This document shows positions 22,029 through 30,328 of a DNA stretch of 64,000 nucleotides, piece after piece. The notes beneath the pieces were generated by a model. It was not told where the DNA came from. It ran no database searches and was given only the letters and a program-made list of their open reading frames with translations. The position numbers and the translations under genes were made by a program. This DNA is from Mycobacteroides chelonae CCUG 47445 (lineage in GTDB: Bacteria > Actinomycetota > Actinomycetes > Mycobacteriales > Mycobacteriaceae): contig NZ_CP007220.1 in the NCBI RefSeq assembly GCF_001632805.1, positions 2,356,001 to 2,420,000 of the forward strand, read 5' to 3'. Within the stretch, counting starts at the first letter, position 1; each line of letters opens with the position of its first letter.

Positions 22029-22997
22029 TCATCCGAGGAGCCCTTGGCCCTGCAACCAGGCTTGGGTCGCTTGCATGCCGGATTCGAGGCTGAACTGAGG
22101 CCTGAACTCCAGAATGCTCTGCGCTTTGGCAATCGAGTAGGTTCCGGTCCTGGTGAGGTATCGCACGGAGGCGGCGTTGGCTTCAGTCGTCCTGCCTGAC
22201 AGCGCGAGAATGGACGTCTTCGCTCTGGCCAAGCCGACTGCAGCGGTGGTGGGTAGCACCAAGGGTCCGCGCTTACCGAGCATGCGGTAGTAGTGACCGA
22301 AGAACTGTGCGCATGCGACCCCAACTCCTCCGGAGATTGTGAAGATCTGGCCGCTTGCCGCGTCGCGTGTAGCCACGCGCGTGATGCCTTCGATGACGTC
22401 ATCGATGTAGATCGGCGAAAAGATCCCCTTGCCCATCGCCGGCAACACGAATTGGTTACTGCGGATCATCGCCAACGGCAGCAGCGTCCATGGCCGGGAT
22501 CCGGGCCCGTAGATATCACCGGGGCGTACGATCCGCGCGTCTATCCGGTGGGCCGCGTGCGCCTGTAGTACCACTTGTTCGCTTGCGATTTTGGTGTCAA
22601 CGTACGTGTTCCCGTCGGTTCGGACAGGATGATCTTCGGTGACCATATCGGGGAAGTCGATGTCCGAGAACGCCCGAACCGACGATAGGTGTACGAACAC
22701 GGCCCCAGGCGACGTGGCATCGATAACCTTTTTCGTCCCAAGCACATTGATGCGCCAGGCCGCGTCGGCTGCTGCGGTGTTCGACACTATTGCTGCGGTG
22801 TGGAAGATCGCATCCGCGGCCGCGGCGTCGGCTAGCCACGGCCCCTCAACGTTGATGTCTCCGGCGCGGACGTCGTGTGCGGGGTCTGCCGCCAGATCGA
22901 CACCGCGGACTTCCCAACCCAGGGTGCGAAGGTGCCGCGAGAGTGCGCGGCCCACGAATCCATTTGCGCCAGTGATGAACGCGCGTTGAGTCGTCAT
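22029..22997 (-). CDS. NAD(P)-dependent epimerase/dehydratase, 3-beta-HSD-like extended SDR
   Basis: This 322-residue extended short-chain dehydrogenase has the Rossmann motif ITGANGFVGRALSRHL at the N-terminus, LSSVRAF as the Ser region, catalytic YVDTK, and the extended-SDR motif RPGDIYGPGSRPW. It resembles 3-beta-hydroxysteroid dehydrogenase/isomerase and sugar epimerase families; the substrate is unknown. ATG 22997 places the glycine motif 7 residues in; the longer frame to 23072 is unlikely. Its stop abuts the bidirectional terminator. It is transcribed away from the pseudogene. Confidence 0.87.
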   Translation of the reverse strand: MTTQRAFITGANGFVGRALSRHLRTLGWEVRGVDLAADPAHDVRAGDINVEGPWLADAAAADAIFHTAAIVSNTAAADAAWRINVLGTKKVIDATSPGAVFVHLSSVRAFSDIDFPDMVTEDHPVRTDGNTYVDTKIASEQVVLQAHAAHRIDARIVRPGDIYGPGSRPWTLLPLAMIRSNQFVLPAMGKGIFSPIYIDDVIEGITRVATRDAASGQIFTISGGVGVACAQFFGHYYRMLGKRGPLVLPTTAAVGLARAKTSILALSGRTTEANAASVRYLTRTGTYSIAKAQSILEFRPQFSLESGMQATQAWLQGQGLLG

Positions 22998-23203
22998 CTT
23001 CTCATCAGTATCAAACAGCGGTAGCGCGGGCAAGCGGAAAGCAGCCAGTGCGGTGCGGACCGCCGCCGACATGCTCGACGGGGATAGTGGTTAATGTACT
23101 GCGATTCCGTGCTCACTTCTTTGTGCCCAAAGGGTTTAGTCGCTATCGATGGAAAGTCGCCCGCTGAGTTCTGGGCTGAAACCGGCACCACCCTGACGAT
23201 GAT

Positions 23204-23717
23204 GGTGAGGCGAAGGCGACCTTCCTGCGCTGGATCTGGTATGCCGCTCGCCGGGAAGGACTTCACCTCGATCACGCCGCAGAGACCTTCTCCACACCTG
23301 AACGAGTCGCAGATGCGATACATACTGTGGTTGCACCAACATTGCGGATAAGCCTGTACGACCAGCAGGCGCTGATCTCGCATTCGACAGTTCAGCGTTG
23401 ACGTGCACATGCTGTTCATCGTTGCGGGCTGCGTACGTCTCACAGCGGTCGCCGCGGATGGTGCGGAGATATCGGTCGGCACTCTCTATGAAGGTTCCTT
23501 TCTTGGGCAGAGCACGCTCACCCGTCAACCCGTGATCGGTTGCGCGTATGCCGTTGGCGAAGTCGCTATTGTGCAGATCGAACGCGAGCAGGTCGAGACG
23601 CTGGTGCACCGGAACCCCTTGCTCATGCAGGAGTTTGGCCGCACGATCGAAGTACGAAGGGCTAATGTCCGCCGGGCAATCACCAGCGATACTCTTGCGA
23701 AGAGCAAGAGCGGTTGA
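23204..23717 (+). pseudogene. Decayed mechanosensitive channel (MscS-type with C-terminal cNMP-binding domain)
   Basis: Two pieces of one protein lie in different frames. From 23204 to the TGA at 23399-23401 the text reads GEAKATFLRWIWYAARREGL and then DHAAETFSTPERVADAIHTV, as in the end of MscS-like channels. From 23403 another frame reads FIVAGCVRLTAVAADGAEIS through GSFLGQSTLTRQPVIGCAYA, a cyclic-nucleotide-binding fold typical of Rv2434c-type proteins. The pore-forming N-terminus is missing and residues at the junction are lost, so the gene is broken. The flanks 22998-23203 and 23718-23946 hold no gene I can support. A sequencing error could explain the frameshift but not the lost N-terminus. 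Confidence 0.75.
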
Positions 23718-23946
23718 GGCGCATCAGCCCCGGCTCGACCAGCAGTTGCTTGCATCGATGGCCTGTTTGAGGGCTGCGCATAGCCGCAAATGCGTCATCT
23801 AGCCACCTACATGGCGCGTAATGATCGTCACATGTTTGCTGCTGATGCGACGGTTGCATCGGTTGGTGCAGATTCGGGGTTTCTGACACACAGACACTCC
23901 GACAGTTCACACTTCCGGCCCCGTCCATGAGACCGTATCTCTCACT

Positions 23947-24522
23947 ATGGATAGCGAGGCGAGTGGCCACCAATACCTCTCGTATGAGGAATTCGGCAGG
24001 GCGTTCTTCGAGATAGCCGTCAGCGAGGCCCGCGTACGGGCGGCGGTCGCGTCGATCGCCGGCGAACCGTTCGAGGTCGGCCCCATGGCTCAAGGGCCCG
24101 GAAAGATCGCCAAGGTCACTGCAAAGGTCCAGATTCTGGACCCGATCGTCACCCGGAACGCCGGGGAGACCATCACCTTCGACATTCAGGTGCCGTTGGC
24201 CATCGACCTGTTGATCGACCTGAAGCTCGACAAGAGCCGATTCAATGTCGCGGGCAACATCAACCTGAAGGCGACCGCCCGCGCCGCCGCGCCGCTACAG
24301 CTGATCATCGACGTCGCACCACCTGGCCCGTCAGACATCACCGTCGACGTGTCCTCAAACACCATCCGCGGTGAGCTGTTGCGCATCTTGGCGGGCGTCG
24401 ATCAGCTGATCAGCCGGTTCATCGCCAAATATGTCGCCGACGAGGTCGATAACCCCAAGGCCATGGCGGCACGCACCATCGACGTCGCGCACCGGCTCGA
24501 TTCGGCCTGGACGGGCGTTTGA
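23947..24522 (+). CDS. Conserved hypothetical protein coupled to the aminoglycoside kinase
   Basis: This is a 191-residue protein I do not recognise. The middle has alternating hydrophobic beta-like strands (ITFDIQVPLAIDLLIDLKL, FNVAGNINLKATARAAAPLQ), and the C-terminal 60 residues are helical. It has no signal peptide, Cys pairs or known catalytic motif. The repeated strand pattern could suit a lipid- or polyketide-binding barrel; that is speculation. ATG 23947 has no ribosome binding site, and TATCTC at 23936-23941 would put transcription at the ATG. Its TGA overlaps the TTG start of the kinase gene, so the two are [18 protein letters not shown]. Confidence 0.75.
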   Translation: MDSEASGHQYLSYEEFGRAFFEIAVSEARVRAAVASIAGEPFEVGPMAQGPGKIAKVTAKVQILDPIVTRNAGETITFDIQVPLAIDLLIDLKLDKSRFNVAGNINLKATARAAAPLQLIIDVAPPGPSDITVDVSSNTIRGELLRILAGVDQLISRFIAKYVADEVDNPKAMAARTIDVAHRLDSAWTGV

Positions 24523-25283
24523 TCGACCTCTCGGCCTGGGAACCTGTCACAACAGGGGAGTCCGGCGCCTTGGTCTACCGGTCGGCCGACCGCACGCGCT
24601 ACGCGAAAACGGGCGGTGCCGACCTTGAGGCCGAGCGAGATCGCATCGAATGGCTTAGCACTCGGGATGTCCCGGGCCCGAACGTCCTTGAATGGACACC
24701 GGGGCCCAGCGGCCCCGTGTTGATCACCTCGGCCGTTCTGGGCACGCCCGCCGATCAGCTGGACGCGGACGATCTGGACAGGGCGTGGCCCGCCATCGCC
24801 GAGGCAGTGCGCCGACTGCACGCACTGCCGACGGCACAGTGCCCATTCACGCGGAATCTGGACGCGATGATGGCGCTCGCGCATGATGTGGTGGCCCGCG
24901 ATGCTGTCAATCCGGACTTTCTGCCCGATGGGGACCGTGATGTTCCCGCCGCGGAGCTCCTGGCGCGTGTCGCAGCCGACGTACCGGAGCGCCTGGCCCA
25001 GGAGGCCGGCGACCTGGCGGTGTGCCACGGCGACTTGTGTCTGCCGAATATCGTCATCGCTCCAGAAGGCTTTTCGGTCGCCGGATTCATCGACCTCGGC
25101 AGGCTCGGAGTGGCGGATCGGCACGCGGATCTCGCATTGCTCTTCGCCAATTCGCGGGAGACCTGGCCAGAGGATGCACGAGCGGCCACCGCCCGTGCGC
25201 GGTTCCTGGACGCCTACGGGACACGTGCAGACCTTGACCGGTTGGAGTTCTACCTGCAGCTCGATCCGCTGACCTGGGACTAG
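24519..25283 (+). CDS. aph(3'')-Ic: Aminoglycoside 3''-O-phosphotransferase, aph(3'')-Ic type
   Basis: The 254-residue kinase has the APH fold. A probable phosphate-anchoring Lys30 lies in RTRYAKTGG, the catalytic loop is CHGDLCLPN (Asp172, Asn177), and the Mg-binding Asp192 is in FIDLGRLGVADRHADLALL, which closely resembles APH(3')/APH(3'') enzymes. I recall that M. abscessus MAB_2385 and M. fortuitum aph(3'')-Ic phosphorylate streptomycin and cause intrinsic resistance, and gene position supports the match; not checked by search. TTG 24519 overlaps the upstream stop by 4 bases. All catalytic residues are present. I see no WhiB7-type promoter directly upstream. Confidence 0.85.
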   Translation: MIDLSAWEPVTTGESGALVYRSADRTRYAKTGGADLEAERDRIEWLSTRDVPGPNVLEWTPGPSGPVLITSAVLGTPADQLDADDLDRAWPAIAEAVRRLHALPTAQCPFTRNLDAMMALAHDVVARDAVNPDFLPDGDRDVPAAELLARVAADVPERLAQEAGDLAVCHGDLCLPNIVIAPEGFSVAGFIDLGRLGVADRHADLALLFANSRETWPEDARAATARARFLDAYGTRADLDRLEFYLQLDPLTWD

Positions 25284-25293
25284 TATTTAATTA

Positions 25294-25323
25294 TTGACTT
25301 ATATAAGTAGAAACTTTTATTAT
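25294..25323 (+). promoter_or_regulatory. arsR promoter with overlapping operator palindrome
   Basis: TTGACT (25294-25299) and TATTAT (25318-25323) are 18 bases apart, very close to the SigA consensus. The perfect palindrome ACTTATATAAGT (25297-25308) overlaps the -35, where an ArsR repressor would block polymerase. The expected start of transcription is near 25330, the GTG itself, so the mRNA would be leaderless. The stretch is strikingly AT-rich. Confidence 0.75.
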
Positions 25324-25329
25324 GGGCGC

Positions 25330-25692
25330 GTGCACGCCTTCGACATACTCGGGGACTCGGTGCGTCGGCGCATTGTGGAGCTGATCCACGCGGGGGAGAT
25401 GTCCTCCGGTGCCGTTACCGAGGTGATCCGGTCGGAGTTCGCGATAAGCCAGCCTGCCGTGTCACAGCATCTGAAGGTGCTGCGCGACAACGGGTTCGCA
25501 ACGGTACGCAACGAAGGAACCCGACGGCTCTACAGCCTGGACGTCGCGCCGCTACGGGAAGTGGACCGCTGGCTCGACACCTTTCGCCGCAACTGGACTC
25601 CGCATTTGGATGCGCTGGCCACCGAGATCTCCCGCGGTAAGCGGCACCGCGCATCCGCAAGCCCCCGAAACGACAAGGAGAACATCTCGTGA
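25330..25692 (+). CDS. ArsR-family transcriptional repressor
   Basis: This 120-residue winged-helix regulator starts at GTG 25330 (VHAFDILGDSVRRRIVELI). The recognition helix region is FAISQPAVSQHLKVLRDNG, followed by the wing ATVRNEGTRRLYSLD. No cysteine metal ligands are visible, so it belongs to the group paired with AHSA1/SRPBCC proteins rather than the metal sensors. The upstream promoter carries a palindrome that fits self-repression. Its TGA overlaps the GTG of the AHSA1 gene, so the pair is one operon. Confidence 0.9.
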   Translation: MHAFDILGDSVRRRIVELIHAGEMSSGAVTEVIRSEFAISQPAVSQHLKVLRDNGFATVRNEGTRRLYSLDVAPLREVDRWLDTFRRNWTPHLDALATEISRGKRHRASASPRNDKENIS

Positions 25693-26327
25693 TCGATGTT
25701 CAGCATCAGCTCAACGCTGTCCGCCGCGCGGTCGGCACCAGGACATTCCAGGCCCGAGAGGCGCGCGTTGTGACGGTCAGTCAGACCTACGAAACCAGCG
25801 CCGAAGACCTATGGGATGCCTGTACCAATTCCGAACGCATCCCGCGATGGTTCCTGCCGATCACCGGAGACTTGCGCGTCGGAGGCCATTACTCATTGGA
25901 GGGCAACGCATCTGGAACCGTGCTCACCTGCGACGCACCGCATTCGTTCAGCGCGTCCTGGGAAGCCATGGGCGCCACCAGCTGGATCGAGGTGACGATC
26001 ACCCCCGAGTCCGGCGACCGGGCCACCTTCACCCTGGAACACATCTCCGATATCTGCGACGACGACGAACACTGGCTGCAGTTCGGTCCGGGCGCCGTCG
26101 GAGTCGGTTGGGACTCCGGGATTCTCGGCCTGGCCGGATACCTCGCGTCACCGGAGGATCGGATCACTCCCGAAGAGGGAGCGGCCTGGGCGGCCGGCGA
26201 TGAGGGGCGCGCATTCATGGCCGGCTCCAGCGAACGGTGGTACGAGGCGGCCGTCGCCTCCGGCATGGACCCAGCGCAGGCCCGAGGCATGGCTGATCGC
26301 ACCACGCAGGCCTATACCGCGGGCTGA
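25689..26327 (+). CDS. SRPBCC/AHSA1-domain protein
   Basis: This 212-residue protein has a START-like AHSA1 domain (ARVVTVSQTYETSAEDLWDA, then RWFLPITGDLRVGGHYSLEG), a hydrophobic-ligand-binding fold. Such genes are often paired with ArsR regulators lacking metal sites, as here. The ligand is unknown. A C-terminal extension (RWYEAAVASGMDPAQARGMA) is longer than the minimal domain. GTG 25689 overlaps the arsR stop. Confidence 0.85.
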   Translation: MIDVQHQLNAVRRAVGTRTFQAREARVVTVSQTYETSAEDLWDACTNSERIPRWFLPITGDLRVGGHYSLEGNASGTVLTCDAPHSFSASWEAMGATSWIEVTITPESGDRATFTLEHISDICDDDEHWLQFGPGAVGVGWDSGILGLAGYLASPEDRITPEEGAAWAAGDEGRAFMAGSSERWYEAAVASGMDPAQARGMADRTTQAYTAG

Positions 26328-26351
26328 AGTGGCCGGCGCCACAGCGGACGC

Positions 26352-26357
26352 TACTAT
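26352..26357 (+). promoter_or_regulatory. Candidate -10 for a leaderless VOC-oxidoreductase mRNA
   Basis: TACTAT ends 6 bases before the ATG at 26364, and there is no ribosome binding site between them. This is the usual layout of a leaderless mycobacterial gene. I see no clear -35. Confidence 0.45.
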
Positions 26358-26363
26358 CGGCCC

Positions 26364-26879
26364 ATGACCACATCGGCAATGCCGCCGGATGTTTCTGGAT
26401 TTGGACGCGTCACCCAAATTGCTTGGGTTACTGATGATCTCGATGCCACGGAAAGCATGCTCAGTGCCGTATTCGGGGTCAAGAAATGGACACGAATTCC
26501 AGATGTGCACTTCGGCCCCGACTCATGCACCTATCGCGGTGCACCGGCCGACTTCACCGCGACCATCGCGCTGAGCTACCTCGACGACATGCAACTCGAA
26601 CTGATCCGCCCGGTCAGCGGTGTAAGCATCTATTCGGAGTTTCTGGAACAACATCCCCCGGGGCTGCACCACGTATGCATGGAACCGCCCGACATCGACG
26701 CTGCGGTCCAACAGGCCACGGCACGCGGCATGGCAGTGGTCCAAGACGGTGTGATGCCCGGCGGTATGCGCTTTGCCTACCTCTCGGCACCTGAGGCCGC
26801 GTTGCCGTACATGGAACTGGCCCATGTCCCGTCCGAAATCCGGGCGTTCTACGACTACATCAAGAGTGAGCAGGCATGA
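26364..26879 (+). CDS. VOC-family (glyoxalase/epimerase-like) protein
   Basis: This is a 171-residue vicinal-oxygen-chelate protein with paired beta-alpha-beta-beta-beta modules. The first begins RVTQIAWVTDDLDATESMLS and the second contains PPGLHHVCMEPPDIDAAVQQ. Likely metal ligands are the Gln in the first module, His in GLHHVC and Glu in YMELAHV, as in methylmalonyl-CoA epimerase-type members. The substrate is unknown. It overlaps the start of the FAD oxidoreductase gene by 4 bases, which suggests both act on one small-molecule or steroid/lipid pathway. Confidence 0.85.
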   Translation: MTTSAMPPDVSGFGRVTQIAWVTDDLDATESMLSAVFGVKKWTRIPDVHFGPDSCTYRGAPADFTATIALSYLDDMQLELIRPVSGVSIYSEFLEQHPPGLHHVCMEPPDIDAAVQQATARGMAVVQDGVMPGGMRFAYLSAPEAALPYMELAHVPSEIRAFYDYIKSEQA

Positions 26880-28339
26880 GCGCAGCGATACCGGAAACCG
26901 TAGCGGTCCAGGACGTCACGGAGTGGTCTGACGAGGTAGATGTACTGGTCATCGGATTCGGCATGGGAGGCGGATGTGCCGCCGTCTCGGCCGCCGAGGC
27001 GGGCGCACGCGTACTCGCGCTTGAGCGTGCCGCCTCTGCGGGCGGGACCACTGCCATGGCGGGCGGGCATTTCTACCTCGGCGGCGGCACCGCGGTTCAG
27101 GAGGCCACCGGACACGCCGACAGCGCCGACGAAATGTACAAATACCTCATGGCGGTATCGCCGGATCCTGATCCGGAGAAGATCCGTCTGTACTGCGACG
27201 GAAGCGTCGATCATTTCAATTGGCTTGAGGCGCTGGGCTTTCAATTCGAACGCAGCTTCTATCCGGAGAAGGCGGTCATCCAGCCCAACACCGAAGGGTT
27301 GATGTTCACGGGCAACGAGCTGGTGTGGCCGTACCGCGATCAGGCCGTTCCGGCGCCACGCGGACACAAGGTGCCCAAGCCCGGCGACACCGGCGGTGCG
27401 GGCATGGTCGTGGACCTGCTCGCACGGCGTGCCGACGAGCTCGGTGTACCCATCCGCTATGAGACAGGCGCCACGGCGCTCATCCTCGACGAGGAGGGTG
27501 CGGTCGTGGGCGCCACGTGGAAACGTTTCGCGGAAACCGGTGCGATACGCGCGAAGTCAGTGATCATCGCGGCGGGCGGATTCGTCATGAACCCCGCCAT
27601 GGTGGCCGAGTACACCCCCAAGCTCGCCGAGAAACCCTTCGTGCTCGGCAGTACCTACGACGACGGTCTCGGCATCAGACTCGGGGTGTCCGCGGGTGCG
27701 GGCACCTGCAACATGAACCAGATCTTCGTGACTGCTCCGGTGTACCCGCCGTCGGGATTGCTCACCGGAATCATCGTCAACAAGAACGGTGAACGATTCG
27801 TCGCCGAAGACTCCTACCATTCCCGCACCTCTGGGTTCGTGATGGATCAGCCCGACAGTGCCGCCTACTTGATCGTCGACTCCGAGCACATGGATCGACC
27901 GACCCTGCCGTTGACGCCGTTCATCGATGGCTGGGAGACCGTCGCGGAAATGGAAGCGGCGCTGGGCATCCCGGCGGGAAACCTCGAGAAGGCCTTGCAG
28001 CGGTACAACGAACATGCCGCCAGGGGAGAGGACCCCGACTTCCATAAGTACCCGAAATACCTTGCCGCGCAGGGAACCGGTCCGTGGGGTGCGTTCGATC
28101 TGACCCTGGGTAAGGCGATCTATGCGGGATTCACGCTGGGTGGGCTTCGCGCGGATGTCGACGGACGCGTGCTCGCCGAATCCGGGGAGCCGATATCGGG
28201 GCTCTATGCGGCGGGCGCCAGCGCTTCGAACATTGCTCAAGACGGGAAGGGCTACAGCAGCGGAACCCGGCTTGGCGAAGCGTCGTTCTTCGGCCGGCGC
28301 GCGGGTTCGCACGCGTCAGCAGGGGTATCCACCGGCTAA
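26876..28339 (+). CDS. FAD-binding oxidoreductase, fumarate-reductase/3-ketosteroid-dehydrogenase-like
   Basis: This 487-residue flavoprotein has the N-terminal dinucleotide fold VDVLVIGFGMGGGCAAVSAA, then ERAASAGGTTAMAGGHFYLG (FAD contact), and the C-terminal FAD motif GLYAAGASASNIAQ. The family includes fumarate reductase flavoprotein subunits and 3-ketosteroid delta-1-dehydrogenase. I cannot decide between them, and the long inserted middle is typical of both. It resembles uncharacterised mycobacterial proteins such as Rv0785. ATG 26876 overlaps the VOC gene stop. No terminator is clear after it. Confidence 0.85.
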   Translation: MSAAIPETVAVQDVTEWSDEVDVLVIGFGMGGGCAAVSAAEAGARVLALERAASAGGTTAMAGGHFYLGGGTAVQEATGHADSADEMYKYLMAVSPDPDPEKIRLYCDGSVDHFNWLEALGFQFERSFYPEKAVIQPNTEGLMFTGNELVWPYRDQAVPAPRGHKVPKPGDTGGAGMVVDLLARRADELGVPIRYETGATALILDEEGAVVGATWKRFAETGAIRAKSVIIAAGGFVMNPAMVAEYTPKLAEKPFVLGSTYDDGLGIRLGVSAGAGTCNMNQIFVTAPVYPPSGLLTGIIVNKNGERFVAEDSYHSRTSGFVMDQPDSAAYLIVDSEHMDRPTLPLTPFIDGWETVAEMEAALGIPAGNLEKALQRYNEHAARGEDPDFHKYPKYLAAQGTGPWGAFDLTLGKAIYAGFTLGGLRADVDGRVLAESGEPISGLYAAGASASNIAQDGKGYSSGTRLGEASFFGRRAGSHASAGVSTG

Positions 28340-28461
28340 TCCGATCTGGCACGCTATGTGAGGCCGGTCACAAACGTGCATCAAATGGTCGTCCCATGGG
28401 ATAGCCGGTGGGTGACCATCGACATGTCGCCTAGGCTGGGCGCAACGGAAAGGTGACTCCA

Positions 28462-28860
28462 ATGGCGGAGGTCTATACCAGCAACGGGAACCGGCCCGCG
28501 CCGGCCCGTAAGATCCGCAAGCTGGCCAACGTCGCACTGAACATCGATGGCACCGTCGGACATATCGAATCGATGGCTGTTGAGGTGCACGACCTCACCG
28601 ATCGGGTGGGTTCGATGCTCGACCACCTGGACTCCAGCCTGGAGCGGCTCGACGACTCCCTGGACTCGCTGAACCTCACGTTGAACAATCTGGCCGAGAC
28701 CACCACGACCCTGGCTAACACGATGACGAGCCTCGAGACCCTCATCGACGTCGTCAATCCGCTCATCCGCGTACTGAAGGTCGCGCTCTACCCCACGAAG
28801 ATTGTGCTGGATTTCGCCGACGATCGGATCGCCCAAGTCGAACGCGCGCTGCACCGGTAG
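28462..28860 (+). CDS. Conserved coiled-coil protein
   Basis: This 132-residue protein from ATG 28462 (AAAGG at 28449-28453) has an unusually regular middle, VHDLTDRVGSMLDHLDSSLE through LDDSLDSLNLTLNNLAETTT, with heptad-like Leu spacing. A short hydrophobic segment (PLIRVLKVALYPTKIVLDF) near the C-terminus could lie on the membrane. No enzyme motif is present. It may be an oligomerising scaffold near the following UbiB gene, from which it is separated by 109 bases and a probable operator. Confidence 0.75.
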   Translation: MAEVYTSNGNRPAPARKIRKLANVALNIDGTVGHIESMAVEVHDLTDRVGSMLDHLDSSLERLDDSLDSLNLTLNNLAETTTTLANTMTSLETLIDVVNPLIRVLKVALYPTKIVLDFADDRIAQVERALHR

Positions 28861-28901
28861 GGCTTCCTTCCCTGGTCATCCCCGGATACTCCCGGCGTTC
28901 G

Positions 28902-28931
28902 ATTAACATACATACCGGATTGTCGGTAATG
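28902..28931. promoter_or_regulatory. Degenerate copy of the TACATAC-type operator (site 3)
   Basis: ACATAC (28906-28911), a 10-base spacer, then GTCGGTAA (28922-28929), matching the two better sites at 32.6 and 32.7 kb in spacing and outer bases. It lies 39 bases upstream of the UbiB-TetR operon. The same bases also contain the short inverted repeat TACCG...CGGTA (28913-28928). Confidence 0.5.
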
Positions 28932-28969
28932 TCTCATCGACGTAGGTGACGAGGACGAAGGGAGTCGCG

Positions 28970-30328
28970 ATGAGCGATTCATCCGATCAGCCCCGGAGAC
29001 CCCGGAAGCTTGATCCGGTTTCCGCCGAGATTCAGTTCGATCGGCTGGCCGCCACGGCCGGTCAGCTCCTGAAGGCCGGATCGCGCATCCTGAGCCAACG
29101 CCCCACCGAACGCGACCTGCGTCAGGTGGTCGCCAAGGAAATGCGTCGTTCATTTGCCGAGCTCGGCCCCGCCTACGTCAAGTTTGGCCAGCTCATCGCG
29201 TCATCGCCGGGGATGTTCCCCGAGGACCTCTCCGCGGAGTTTCGGTCGCTGCTCGATCAGGTACCACCGGCGAACCCGCAGACCATTCGTTCCATGCTCA
29301 CCGACGAGCTCGGCGCCCCACCCGAGGACGTGTTCGGGTCCTTCGATGAGGTTCCCTTTGCCTCGGCGTCCATCGCCCAGGTGCACAAGGCGACACTGAA
29401 GGACGGCACCGCAGTCGTCGTCAAGATCCAGCGCCCCGCGATCCGCACCAGACTCGCGGCCGATCTGCAGATCCTCAAACAGATCGCCCGGGGCCTGGAA
29501 CTCACCGAGATGGGCCGCATGTCGAACATCTACGAGGTGATGCAGGACTTTGAGGCGAATCTCGCCGAAGAGCTCGACTTCACTCTGGAAGCCCAGGCCA
29601 TGCGGGACTGGACCGCCGGCCTCGCGGGCTCCAAGTACGCGCCGAAGGTGCGAGTACCGCAACTCTATTCGGAGCTGTGTACCGACAAGGTGCTCACCAT
29701 GGAGTACGTCGAGGGCGTCCGGATCGACAACGCGGATGAGATCCGTGCGGCCGGCTTCGACGGCCCCGAGGTGGTCAAGACCCTCATGCTGACCCTTTTC
29801 GATTCGGCGTTCGCCGCGGGCACCTTTCATGGCGATTTGCATGCAGGAAACCTGATGGTGGACCCGCAAGGGCGAATCGTGTTCCTGGACTTCGGAATCG
29901 TCGGCCGCCTCGATCAGCGCACCCGCAAGACACTCCGCGAGTTGATCGGTGCGCTCATCATCGAGCCCGATGACGAGGCGGCCGCGCGCACCCTGATCAA
30001 ATTGGGGGCCATCGATCCCGGCGCCGACCCGGCCAAGGTCGCCGAGTCGCTCCGGAAGGTCACCCGTCCTATGGGTACCTCATTGGGCAAGATCTCTTAC
30101 GGCACGATCGGCCGGCAGCTCACCGCGTTGGGGCGCGAGCATGACGCTATCCTCCCCAAGGAATTCATCCTGGTGGGCAAGCAGCTGCTCTATGTCGAGC
30201 GGTACACCAAACTGCTTGCGCCGGACTGGCAGCCGGTGGGGGACCCGGAAATACTCACCTACTTCGGCACCTTGATATCGGAGTATCAACAGGCCCGCGA
30301 AGAAATCAAGGACGAGGTCGGAGAATGA
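28970..30328 (+). CDS. ABC1/UbiB-family atypical kinase, copy 1
   Basis: This 452-residue protein is of the UbiB/ADCK family. It shows the family motif AYVKFGQLIAS (KxGQ), the Ala-rich nucleotide loop PFASASIAQVHKATLK, the Lys in VVVKIQRP, the catalytic region FHGDLHAGNLMVD and the metal Asp in IVFLDFGIVGR. UbiB proteins support quinone or lipid metabolism through ATPase activity. Mycobacteria make menaquinone, so a lipid-related role is inferred. ATG 28970 has GAAGGGA upstream. It overlaps the TetR gene by 4 bases and is a clear paralogue of the protein at 31-32.5 kb. Confidence 0.9.
   Translation: MSDSSDQPRRPRKLDPVSAEIQFDRLAATAGQLLKAGSRILSQRPTERDLRQVVAKEMRRSFAELGPAYVKFGQLIASSPGMFPEDLSAEFRSLLDQVPPANPQTIRSMLTDELGAPPEDVFGSFDEVPFASASIAQVHKATLKDGTAVVVKIQRPAIRTRLAADLQILKQIARGLELTEMGRMSNIYEVMQDFEANLAEELDFTLEAQAMRDWTAGLAGSKYAPKVRVPQLYSELCTDKVLTMEYVEGVRIDNADEIRAAGFDGPEVVKTLMLTLFDSAFAAGTFHGDLHAGNLMVDPQGRIVFLDFGIVGRLDQRTRKTLRELIGALIIEPDDEAAARTLIKLGAIDPGADPAKVAESLRKVTRPMGTSLGKISYGTIGRQLTALGREHDAILPKEFILVGKQLLYVERYTKLLAPDWQPVGDPEILTYFGTLISEYQQAREEIKDEVGE

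Noticed and set aside
23094..23351. An 85-residue ORF upstream of the pseudogene as a separate gene
   Set aside because: It overlaps the channel remnant in a different frame and shows no conserved motif.
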